Positions 11,672-21,898 of a DNA stretch of 64,000 bases are shown piece by piece. The translations under genes and the position numbers were made by a program. The number at the start of each line of letters is the position of its first letter. Position 1 is the stretch's first letter. Origin of the DNA: Acanthosepion lycidas (lineage: Eukaryota; Mollusca; Cephalopoda; Sepiida; Sepiidae). The notes beneath the pieces are model-generated. The model was not told the origin of the DNA. It saw only the letters and a program-made list of their open reading frames with translations, and did not search any database. The stretch is taken from NCBI GenBank assembly GCA_963932145.1, contig OZ010587.1:110687829-110751828 (forward strand), given 5' to 3'.

Positions 11672-11767
11672 ATTTGTCTTTCAGCTGAATGATTTTATAT
11701 TCAGCACCTCAACTCTAGAGGTTCATTGATGAACCTTTTTGTAATCGTTCAGTCCACTTGTCAGGTT
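11672..11767 (-). repeat. Interspersed repeat of unknown type, copy 1
   Basis: On the minus strand, CCTGACAAGTGGACTGAACG, then an AGGTTCATC segment, then CTCTAGAGTTGAGGTGCTGA and ATATAAAATCATTCAGCTGA. It matches the copy at 19762-19860 at most positions. No coding content. Confidence 0.5.
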
Positions 11768-11769
11768 TC

Positions 11770-12229
11770 TGCAAGTGACTGCCATGTACACACAAAATAC
11801 TTATTACTGTAAATATTATATTATATCTAATGGATTTGAATAATCCTCCTGGGTATTTTTTGTTTTGGTTGGTGGGGAGGGGAGTACATCCATTAAGGAA
11901 AAGGGGTAGTTTAATTTAAAGAAAGGAAATATTTGAAAAAAGCCAGAGCACAGATTTACATTTTGACAAGATTTGACAGCAGCACTCTCAAAAAGTCTAA
12001 GTTATTCTCTCTTTCAATAAGCGTTGATTTCTTGAGATCGAAGTTGAAGCTGAACTTATTTCTATGTATGACTAAGTAATGCATTTGGTAAATTCTTATA
12101 TACAAGATACTTTTTATGTTAACAGATTTTTTTCATTCCTCCAAATTTCACCAATAGTAAGAAACAATTGTAACAGTTTATATATACCTGCTTCAGAATT
12201 ATTATTGTTATAGACATTTTTGGTTCTGA
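11770..12229. other. Unassigned AT-rich DNA
   Basis: No exon or transposon domain was recognised. Confidence 0.4.
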
Positions 12230-12570
12230 TCATTTATCCATAACAGATTTTGATATGGTTGTAATTATTTTGACATCTTTAAGATTGGATAAACTGTTTT
12301 AGATAGATATTAAGACATTTAGTATGTAGTATTAAGTCTGATTTTATTTAGTTTATTATCAATTGCTGTAGTCATTATCTTTTCGTGGTTGTATATTTTG
12401 TATATCTGTTAGCATTGTGGGTAAAATAGTAAGGATATTGGAGGTTTTTAAAAGGTGGTTTTCCACACATATTTCTTCTTCAGGTAAATATTGGGGGTTG
12501 CATATTTTTAGTGCTCTTAAATAAAATCTGTGATTAATCTATAATTATTTCAGAGCAGAATTGTTTGAGT
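12230..12570 (-). pseudogene. Penelope-like element fragment (RT C-terminal linker)
   Basis: The minus strand from about 12519 reads RALKICNPQYLPEEE, then HLLKTSNILT. This corresponds to RAFRIYSSQYLEE and the following linker in the copy at 1215-2930. The RT core and the nuclease are absent. Confidence 0.6.
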
Positions 12571-13260
12571 GTGTAAGGATATCCTCTATACAGTTACCAA
12601 AGTTAATTTAGTATTTTAAATCTACTAAATATTCTGATACAACCAACATGCACAAGTAGTTATAACAAAAATTACTAATTTGATTATAACTGTGGGTCCA
12701 TCTACCTCATGCCTATTGAATATTGACTGAAAAGAGGCTGAAATGCAGATGTAGGTGACTAACTGATGATTTTGATAGTTCTACTGTGGTGAACACACAT
12801 CAGTACAGATGCAAAAGAGATCCAGGATCACATGTGGACACGTTTGTCAACACTAGTTACATTCAGGGTTTTCTCCTATTAGCAGCAGGTCAGCTTGGCA
12901 TGTCTTGATCTGGGCCTCTCTGCAACTGGTCAAGATCCAGGTCTTTGTAAGATGCTTCATGCCAATAAAAGCAGAGGGGAAAACCAGGAGTGGGAAGACA
13001 CGGTATCTTATGAAGTCAGTCCTGTGGGCACTTTCTTCCTAAATTTGTTGTGGTTTTGGAGGCAGTGTTATTTTGTTACCTCCCATCTCTTTCCCCAATC
13101 TGCTTGTTAATCCCATAGCTTTTGGGAGAGCAATCGCTTAGGTGTTTCCTCAAACCCCAAAATACTCTTGCCAGACATTACAACCACACACATTATATAT
13201 ATGAGATAGATATGTGTATGTATGTATGCATGAGTTAATATATACTTTTATATATCAGGA
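12571..13260. other. Unassigned DNA, partly moderate GC
   Basis: 12780-13130 is richer in GC than its surroundings and unique-looking, but no frame shows a known domain. The 71-codon open frame at 12895-13110 is not supported. Confidence 0.35.
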
Positions 13261-13284
13261 ACAATATTGGAGAAAAAAAAATGT

Positions 13285-13350
13285 ATGACAAAGTGGAAAA
13301 AGTTTTCTTGTGACGTGCTTCATCCTTTAGGACTTTATTGAACTAAATTT
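13285..13350 (-). other. Hammerhead-like motif, copy 2 (best stem II)
   Basis: On the minus strand, AGTCCTAAAGGAT can pair GTCC with GGAT across a four-base loop (stem II). It is followed by GAAGCACGTC, one base different from the GAAA-C of a hammerhead core and ending in a GTC that could be the cleavage triplet. The expected CTGATGA box has decayed to CAATAAA. The same tail as in the other copies (CTTTTTCCACTTTGTCAT) follows. Confidence 0.45.
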
Positions 13351-13510
13351 GTCAGGTTTCACCATTCCTCACAGAACTTCTATAATCAGTATCAGATATC
13401 TACTAGCAAAAGTGATGGAAATAAAAAGACAAAATGAAATCAAATATAAAAAAAGAAAAATTAAAAATTCCCAGTATCCCTCATTCATACACATACATAG
13501 TTGCACCAAC

Positions 13511-13585
13511 AAATTTATTCCAATGAAATCCTAAAAGGAAAAAAAAAAAAAAAAAAAAAAAAAAAACTTTCTCCACTTTGTCATA
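13511..13585 (+). other. Hammerhead-like motif remnant, copy 3
   Basis: CAATGAAATCCTAAAAGG, then a 28-base A run, then CTTTCTCCACTTTGTCATA. It aligns with copies 1 and 2 but has lost the GAAA side. It faces copy 2 in inverted orientation about 160 bp away. Confidence 0.35.
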
Positions 13586-13642
13586 TATATATTATAAATA
13601 ACATCTACTAAAACATGTATATCTACTAAATATAATGTAAAT

Positions 13643-14945
13643 CAGGCATGTCAAATTGAGGGCCACACGGTCACATATGTTGACATGAGGCCCATACACG
13701 ACGATCAATTGTGCACATTAAAACTAATTGGAGTCATTTAATAAAATTTATTGCAGAATATTTTTGTTATTTAAATTTAGAAACACACAATATGCATACA
13801 AATGTTTTAGCCGGATTCATATATACAAAATAATGAAGTAGTTGGCTAAAAATATAAATTTTTAAAGAACATATACTTGCAGTTTACAACAACAAATACA
13901 TTGTACAAAAATTACAACAGTTGAAAACTGAACATTTATTTGCACTATTCAGTCAGTTAATTTTTTGTCCTGAGGCTTGACACCACTTTTTGCTGACAAT
14001 TTTTGGTATGTGTGTAGTTTCAACAAATGTTTATCATATAGTCTTGTTCTCTGAAAAGTTTTTGTTGATTTCATGAAGAAAAATAACTGTTCACACACAT
14101 AGGTAGAACCAAACATTGCCATAATCTTTGTGGCAAACTTTCTAAAGTGATTTTCAGCTCTTTGCATGTAGGAAAATGAACTAAATATTCATTTGACAAC
14201 TGTCACTTTTATAAGCTTAGTTTTGTAATGAAGCATTTAATGTCATCCTACAACTGAGTGATAAGTTTTTTTTTTTATCTTGTACTTTCAAATTAAGATC
14301 AGTTCCATTCTACAGAGAAGACTGCTGGTTGTCATGTCACAAAGTGCTGAGAAGATTCTACTTGTTAAAAGACAAGAAATGATTGTTTTTGGAAATGAAA
14401 GATCAAAACACTGATGAAATAAAAGATGAAAGTTGGCTCCAAGATCTGACTTTGGCTGTGGATATTACTTCACAATTAACACTGTTCCTGGTTAATGAAA
14501 TGTCTTTGAATAAGTGTGCTTTCTCTGGACATACAATTTCAGCTGTTTTTATAAGGCATTGCTTTATGAAATCTCCTTCACTGTAAGATTTCCCACTCAT
14601 GGCTATCATTCAGCTGAGTTCATAGCTTGCAGTAATGGAAGCAACATTCTGTGTCTGAATTTTCCTCAAAAAGCTCTGTTGCTGTGTCAAATTAGTCTTC
14701 AATTCCTTAAGTTTTGAAATTCACATTTCAAGTTTTGAAACGCATATTGGGCCTTCATATTTATCATAAAATAGATGGCTTGTTTCATGTCTTCTGAAAT
14801 GTACTCTTTTGGCATGGTGATGGAGTTGTTACAAATTAAACAATGTATCTTTTCATTCACCATTGTGCAAAAACACTGTAATTCCCACTTTTCTTGACTT
14901 TGTTCAGTTTCCTTTTTCTCTTAGCTAGAAGAGCACTAATCATTT
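13643..14945 (-). pseudogene. hAT-family transposase (ZBED/GTF2IRD2-like), internally inverted
   Basis: Minus-strand remnants in transposase order: KIHCLICNNSITMPKEY (zinc-finger-side region, about 14860-14810), LRKIQTQNVASITASYEL, SYSEGDFIKQCLIKTAEIVC (about 14590-14530), CPEKAHLFKDISLTRNSV, then the C-terminal hAT dimerisation region KFATKIMAMFGSTYVCEQ (about 14140-14087). Between the last two, about 14216-14478, the middle segment is present on the opposite strand (plus: RRFYLLKDKK, then DESWLQDLTLAVDITSQL). The element is therefore inverted internally. The left terminus may be CAGGCATGTCAAA at 13643, a typical hAT-style end; I found no matching right end. Many stops make it non-functional. 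Confidence 0.8.
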
Positions 14946-16329
14946 TAGGCTTGAAGTAGTAGGAAAAAAAGAAAATTAATTTTCAAAATTGATGACAGAA
15001 TGTGAAATTACAGGTACATTTAAACTACAGCTAACAGTAAAAATAGGTAAAGCAATTTTGAAAGAGTTTTGTTTACAACTGTAAATAAGCTGTCATATTG
15101 TTTTTGTGGTGGTGATGGCTGGTAGCATGGCTACAAGAGACAAATTCTTCCTGTGCTATTTTCTCAGCCACCAAGCATATCGAATATTTACTAGTATTAT
15201 TAAAATAATAGCTTAATACTGTACTAAAAGTGTGTTGATAATATTAAAATTATCTTAAATAAATTTATGCATAAGGCTGTATCAATGTTCAATCCTTGAG
15301 GATTGAACATTGTTCTATTGATGAAGACCGTTCACATCACTGGAATAGCACAGCTTGAAATTTTCATCATGGCCTCTTTGTTATTTAGAATGAAAAAAAA
15401 AAAAATTTCTTAAATATTGTAATTTCTAAATTATAAAAACTACAATTTTGGTTGTAAAATGACCAAATTAGTATCCTTTGTGTGAGCTGCAGGTGTGCTT
15501 GTAAAAGGCTGCATATTTGATATGCCTGATGTATACAAGAACATGTCAGATTATGGATAAAAAAAAAAAAAAAAAAAAAAATCAATTAATTCCTTAAAAC
15601 TTATTTTGTTTATGTTTTGGATAGAAAAAGAAAAGTTAGCAGCTATGGGTTTTGAAGGATCTTGCTTAGATATGCACTTTCCTTTATAAGAATAATTCAA
15701 CTTTTCATTGCCATAAAATCCTTTATGAGCATGTCAATTTAAAAGCATGCTTGACTATATGGTGCCCCACTCCCTTACATAAGGGGGATGCAAATTTGAA
15801 TCCTGCCAAAATGGCACATTCCTTTTATTAAAGAGGAACAAAAAGCCCCAAGGTCATAGATGAAAATATTTGGTAAAAAACAAACAAAAATGTCTACTCA
15901 AACATGGTGCAGAAACCATGGGTGAAATTTGAACTCGTATCCCTTATACTTGAAAACAAGGCAAAGGGATGTGTGTTCAAGTCTAAACAGGAACTGGTTT
16001 ATTCAACATTGGTGCTGTTTAATAATAGTTTTAGGGTAACTGTCTGAATCATCGCTGTTGGTACCTAACCCCACATGGATTGATTGCAAAACACCACCAC
16101 CGCCTCCTCCCGAATTTATAGGCAAAAACCACACTGGGAGTTTTCATAAACAATAATACTGAACTGGTCTTGAAATTAGAATACTACATTCATTTATCTG
16201 AACTCACTCTTGAGTGTCAACACCAATTCTTAGTTTGTTAACTTCTTGCCATATTACTTTGTCTTATTACTGTTAATTTGCCTTCCATATATTGTTTGCT
16301 TGCTTGCTTTATTTTTTTTTATTTTTTTA
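14946..16329. other. Unassigned AT-rich DNA with possible tRNA-SINE scraps
   Basis: It contains a 14-bp-arm hairpin at 15283-15312 and an A run at 15559-15581. Two tRNA-like patches (ATTTGAATCCTGCC near 15800; GAGTTCAAATTTC on the minus strand near 15930) may be SINE remains. No exon was seen. Confidence 0.35.
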
Positions 16330-16790
16330 CCCTGCTCTTTTCTTTTTCTTGTTTATTGCAAACTTTGTCAATTCTGTTTGTTGGGCAGTTCTACCATTTA
16401 CATTTAAAACCAGGACCACTTACTCTACAAAAGGAAAGAAAAGGAAAGAAAATAAAAGAAAATAAAGAGAGGATAGTGAGAGAAGAGAAGAAAGAGGGGG
16501 AAAAAAAAAAAAAAAAAATCAAACTCTGGAGAGAGTAAGTAAAAAGAAAAGAGAAAAAAAGAAAAGAGAAAAAAAGAAATGAATACATTTCAAAAAGAGA
16601 GAAAAAAAAATAGATGAGAAAGGAAAGAAGACAAGTCGAGAAACAGAAATGTACAATTAATGTTTGATATTATTTTTGGCCCTGTTCTTTTTTCTTTTTC
16701 ATTGCTTATTGCAAACTTTGGTCAGTTCTGTTTATTAGGCATTTCTACCAGTTGCACTTAACCATGGCCCTTTTCTCTATAGTTGTAATG
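16330..16790 (+). repeat. Direct duplication flanking a purine-rich expansion
   Basis: 16330-16432 and 16680-16790 share about 100 bp (CCCTG-TCTTTTCTTTTTC, TTATTGCAAACTTTG, CAGTTCTGTTT, GGCA-TTCTACCA). The roughly 250 bp between them consist almost wholly of A/G-rich microsatellite. Confidence 0.6.
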
Positions 16791-17734
16791 AAAAGCAACT
16801 AAAATTAAGATGATGTTCATCCTGGGTAAGACGATAAACTACATCCAGGAGCAAGGCTTCTGATCAGGAGGTTTTGAGGAGCATGGAATCATCTCTTAAT
16901 TGCTGATGTTCCCAGGTCCACCCTGACTTGTGGTGGTAGAACCTTTTAGGTCCCAGCTATGGGCAAATAATTAACCAGCAATACATTTTGAAGAAAAAAT
17001 ATTACCAAAAACAGATTTTTGACAAAACAAATTATTACCAGCAATAAAAAAATTTTGTTGGTATTAAATAATCTATTGAGGTTCATAAGACATAAAACAA
17101 AATAAACCAAACCAAATAAATGAAACTAAAATTAAGATGAAAAAAAAAAAAAAAATACACTAGTCAAAATGAATAATGGCTGACACTGCTCCTTCTAATC
17201 ATCCCCAGTCCCATAACAGGGTGTGTCCGTAGGGTTACTGAGTAGTTCCCTCCATATATCTGGGTTGAAAGTAGGATAACTATGCATAGTGTGGACAAGT
17301 ATACTTGTCGGTGCTCTTCCCTTTCTGGATCAAACCACAATTGACATCTTCCAATTTGAAGGCTCACCTTGGTCACAGGCATGTGGTCATTGATTTCATT
17401 GTGGGAACTCTCTGCTCAGATCATTGACTTCAATCTAGGAAGTCCTGCACCCAACAATACCATGTCATCACCACACTGACTGCATCCGCAGCTATAGAAC
17501 CCAGTATACCCCATTCTGCTAGATGGCTACTGACCATGCAAGAAGGTTCATCTGCTTTTTGACAGGCCTTGTTTGTGATCCTCCTTTTAATTCAAAAAAT
17601 AAAAATAAAATAAATCATTCTCCTAATAACACAAAATTCTGATTCCCTCTATAGGTTAATCTTCTTGTGTGGCAATGAATATTTTTAAATTTTTACTTTC
17701 ATTCCTGACTTTTTCATAAGATATTTATCTGGGG

Positions 17735-17766
<32 letters not shown>

Positions 17767-18130
17767 AACTTCCATCTTGTGTTCCTGGTCTTAAGAAAAC
17801 TTTGTAATAATGCTTTCACGTCACCTGAATGTTGGAAAAGGTCAACACCAAACTTTTGGTTGACACTATTTTAATCTTTTAAGATCTTATTGCAGGTATT
17901 AATAGGTTTCATGTTTTGGAAAAAGCTACACAATACTTGGTTTGTATAAAATTGATTGTGAGTCAAGCAAATAAAAATCCTTTTTAATAAGGAAGTAAGT
18001 AATTAGTTTAAAAGTGTCAAACAGACCAACCATTGAGAAGTGTTAATTGCCTCAGTCCATATGAAATGCAGAGGGGACACACACAGATACACACACACAG
18101 AGGGCATTAGAAATATAAAACTGAACCTTT
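16791..18130. other. Unassigned DNA
   Basis: 17160-17580 is more GC-balanced and unique-looking but shows no known domain on either strand. An A30 run lies at about 17736-17765. Confidence 0.35.
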
Positions 18131-18700
18131 GGTGGAGGCCTGAAAATAAAGCTGTATAGAGAAAGGGAAAAGAAGTGTAAAAGAAAAAAAAAAAAAAAAA
18201 AAAGGGAAAAAAAAGGGAATGAAAGAGAATGAAAAACTAAAAAGAAAGAATGAAGAAAATGAAAAATCTAACATGGAATACAGAGAAAACAAATAAAAAA
18301 GTAATGAGAGAAAGAAATTATTGAAAGAAAGACGCATAAGACAGAAAAAGAATTTAAAAAAAAAAAAAAGGAAAAGAAAAGCTAAAGAAAGTGAAAAAAC
18401 AAATAGCAAAGATTGTAGAAAATAAAATTGAAAAATGAAAAGAAAGAAAAGGAATAAAAAGGAAAAGAAGAAATGAATAAGAAATAAGAAAAAGTAAGGG
18501 AATAAGTATAAAAGAAAGCATGAAAAGTTATGAAAGAAAAAAAAATGAATGAAAGAAAATTGGACACAAAAAACTTGAATTTAAAAAAAAGATAGAAAAT
18601 GGACAAAAGAATTTTCAAAAACTGAAAATGATGAAAAGCAAAACTGAGGAAGGAAGAATTGTGAGATTGAGAGACAAAATAGAAAGAAAACAAAACAAAT
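18131..18700. repeat. Long purine-rich (GAAA-like) tract
   Basis: Over nearly 570 bp the plus strand is overwhelmingly A and G, mainly GAAA, GAAAA and AATGAAA words with scattered T and rare C. The two long minus-strand open frames here are rich in F, S and L and are artefacts of the tract. Confidence 0.85.
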
Positions 18701-18870
18701 GGATTTATCTTAGGAATCTATTTCCAGGATCAAATAAAATTGGGATTATTCATCACACTTGATTTATTTCAAGTTGTAAAAAAAAAACAAAAAAAAAAAA
18801 ACAAAACAACATTGTGCAAAATGATGGTAAAAAGAGTGAATTTAAAACAACATCTAATGGTGTAAAGTAC

Positions 18871-18968
18871 CTGACCAGGCACCCACACTTGACAAGATTT
18901 CCTTTCCTTCTCTTCTTCATACTGGAATTTCAGCAACAAAACCTCAGCATCAAGCTCAACACCTAAGT
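18871..18968 (-). CDS. Candidate internal exon of an unidentified host gene
   Basis: On the minus strand an acceptor-like CACACACACAG precedes base 18968, and a donor, GGTCAG|GTACTT, follows base 18871. The 98-bp interval is open in the frame that reads LGVELDAEVLLLKFQ, then YEEEKERKSCQVWVPGQ. It would begin in phase 1 and end in phase 0. The composition (acidic and charged, low AT codons) differs from the chance open frames around it, and no repeat was recognised at the site. I do not recognise the protein. It does not match pseudouridine-5'-phosphatase, whose first exon is on the same strand 30 kb upstream. The polypyrimidine tract before the acceptor is weak. Confidence 0.4.
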
Positions 18969-18969
18969 C

Positions 18970-19761
18970 TGTGTGTGTGCATGACACATGAAACTACTTT
19001 TTTTTGAAAACTTGAATCTTATAACACTTAAAGACAAATACACTGAAAACTTCATTTAAATTCAATATATAAATTAGTATGTCCAAATCACTATTTACAT
19101 GGAGCATATATATTGACAAATAAGGTCATGTCACTGACATGCCACAATGATTATCAGAGAAAAGAGATTAAATGAGCAGATTGCTGAAAAGTGTGTGTGG
19201 CTGAAAGGCTAAAAGTAGGAAATATATAATGAAACTATTTTTAATGCTTCATACACTTTATCAGAATTATTCATTTTTCAATATACTAAGTAAAATACAT
19301 TTTAATAGAATAGACAAAATTTTAAGTCTTAATATTATCACAACATAAAAATTACTGCTTTAAAACAGGAAAAAAAAAAAAAAAAAAAGATAATTTTGAG
19401 TTTTCAAATAGTAAAGTATCAAATTTTACCACCCCTTAGCAATTACATTTGCATACACATTTTATACACTATTACAGAACACAAGTATTTTTATAAATAT
19501 GTGAATAATCAAGCATTGATTTTCTTCCAATTAATAATCAAATTTACCTTAGTTTATTTTAAAAGTCCAAAAAGTCACAAATTATGAAATACAAGATTTA
19601 GTAGTACTAAGGCTTTCAAAAGTAACCCAATCTGAAAACTGAGTATTTAAGGCAAACTATAACTAATTTACCTGCCCAGAATAATGTAACAAAGACAACT
19701 GTTCCATTTGATTTTTCTTTAAACACAAGTGTGAGTATAACATGAAATTAATACAAATATA
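18970..19761. other. Unassigned AT-rich DNA
   Basis: No features beyond short A runs (19370-19388). Confidence 0.4.
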
Positions 19762-19860
19762 AGTTTTGTCAGTTAACTGATTGATATTATATTCAGTACC
19801 TCTTCTCCAGAGTTTTGGAGACAAACTTTTCCGTAATTCTTCAGTCCACTCATCAGGATA
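19762..19860 (-). repeat. Interspersed repeat of unknown type, copy 2
   Basis: On the minus strand: CCTGATGAGTGGACTGAAGA, ATTACGGAAAAGTTTG, AACTCTGGAGAAGAGGTACT, GAATATAATATCAATCAGTT. It is homologous to 11672-11767. Both copies sit beside microsatellites. Confidence 0.5.
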
Positions 19861-19880
19861 GATCAGTAAATAAAGAGTGA

Positions 19881-19883
<3 letters not shown>

Positions 19884-19922
<39 letters not shown>
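19884..19922. repeat. (GT)n microsatellite
   Basis: About nineteen GT units. Confidence 0.95.
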
Positions 19923-19924
<2 letters not shown>

Positions 19925-19928
<4 letters not shown>

Positions 19929-20162
19929 ATGAAGAGAAACTTTGTGAAAATAATCAGTATTAATTAATCAATACAGTTTCAAAATTATATCCATTTTAAC
20001 TCATATTACAAATGTACAGGTAAGATTAATAAAAATTGAATTCATAATTTGTCTTTATTTTTTGTCTCCTGAAGGTGGCTACTTGATTTTTACCAAAACT
20101 GAGCAAAACATTCTATACACTGCATGTGTGTAAAGAATTTATAGATTTATTTTTAATCCAAC

Positions 20163-20200
<38 letters not shown>

Positions 20201-20763
20201 GTCTGCATTGCTGGCTATTGGCCTGTAGAATTCAAGAAAACTTTAAGTGTCAGAGAGCACATTTTCTATATTATGTTTTCTCAAGTGCCAATAGATGTAA
20301 TACACACTGTTTAAAAATTTTAAAAATTAACAGGTCGTCTATTCCAAACTCGAGTATCCACTAAAAATGTTTGATTATATATACACACACACACACACTT
20401 TTCACATATGATAACACTTGTGATATCCAATTTCTCAACGTTTGGGTTGGTCCTTGGAATTTGTCACATGTCACCCACTTTGGTAAAATTCCAATTCTAA
20501 ATATGGTAGAAGGGGAAATAACTTTGTTAGAAAAATCAAACAAAGAGTTAAAACCAATGAAAATCATCTCATGTGGTTTTCATAAACAAATGTGCTTTCT
20601 ATTTATATGACAAAAATGCTTTGAGAAACAACACTAATAAAAGCCTTCATTAGGTATGTAGAAACCTAATAAAAAAAAAAAAAAAAAAAAAAAAAAAGGG
20701 GGTGGGGAGGAAAAAGAAAAACAAAGTAGTATGTGACAATAGCACAACCAAGCTTATTTTATG

Positions 20764-20800
<37 letters not shown>

Positions 20801-21355
20801 TTTACATTTTACACACATAAACAAATGTGAGAAAGAACAGATGGAGTAAAATTCCGCTGTTCATAGCATTTAATTTTTAAAAAGTGTTCAATACAAAGTA
20901 GACCAATATATTATTTTTATTATAAGAGCAAAAACATGTTGGTTTCTGAACCTATGTTGTGCTTCTTCAGGTGATGGCTTACCATTGCTATTATTAATAT
21001 ATCATTTATAGCTCTGTTATTTTACATTGAGCACTATTTTATTAACACCAGCACTCAATGATTCATGAGGGTCTAGTAGTTCAGTTTTTATATTCAAAAA
21101 GTCAGATTACCCCCACATACGATTTGATACGATTAGTATTTAAGGCTTAAGCAGAACCAACCACATTTTTTGGAATAATCAAATACAAAGAATTGGTGAA
21201 CACAGTGCTACAAGGCCTCCAATTGCACCTCTTCAGGTTTTGAACTCTGCGTTGTTGTTCTCTTAGACTGGCTGCAAACAAAGGCTAAAGATCCTGGCCT
21301 ACTCTGCCATTTAAATTAGAGCTTTCTCAAAAGTATTTGCACATAAGCGAATGTG

Positions 21356-21388
<33 letters not shown>

Positions 21389-21894
21389 AAGAAAAGACAC
21401 CCAATCTCTCAAAATGAGCTGTTATCCATTAAACCACCTGTGTACACACACACAATTTTCTTTATTTGCTTGGTTTATTTGTTATTTTGGTTTCTTTTGG
21501 ATAACCTTCGTTTTTATTGCAGTGATCACTCAGCAAGAAATACATGATCAAGTGAATTGCATATTAATTAGCAGGAAAGAGGGTGAATACTACTAGAAAT
21601 GGCACCTGAAAACTGTGGCCATAACTTCTACTTGATAAGGAAGGATGCCATTGCCAGTGTTGATACACACACACACAGACAAATTTCATTATTAGCAACA
21701 CTTGAAAAACCCAGGTGAATAGACAGCAATTATTCTGTTTAAAAAACAGACAATCAGACATGTCTACACAAACATGTGCATCGAATAAATATAATGGTTA
21801 AAGTAAAAGAGGAACCCCCCCCCCAAAAAAAAGAAAAAACACATGTGAACCCCAAAGATAATAAAAAAAAAAAAAAAAAAAAAAAAAAGTGTCT
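19925..21894. other. Unassigned AT-rich DNA
   Basis: It holds (AT)n at 20168-20195 and 20775-20800, and A runs at 20670-20697, 21355-21386 and 21864-21888. The paired open frames at 20361-20610 show no domain I recognise. Confidence 0.35.
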
Positions 21895-21898
21895 TTAT

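Noticed and set aside
18107-18693. Two 100-codon minus-strand hydrophobic frames
   Set aside because: Products of the purine-rich tract; composition is only F/S/L/Y.
19762-19860. CTGATGA and GGAAA as a hammerhead core in the unknown repeat
   Set aside because: No stem II pairs properly, and an extra G precedes the GAAA box.
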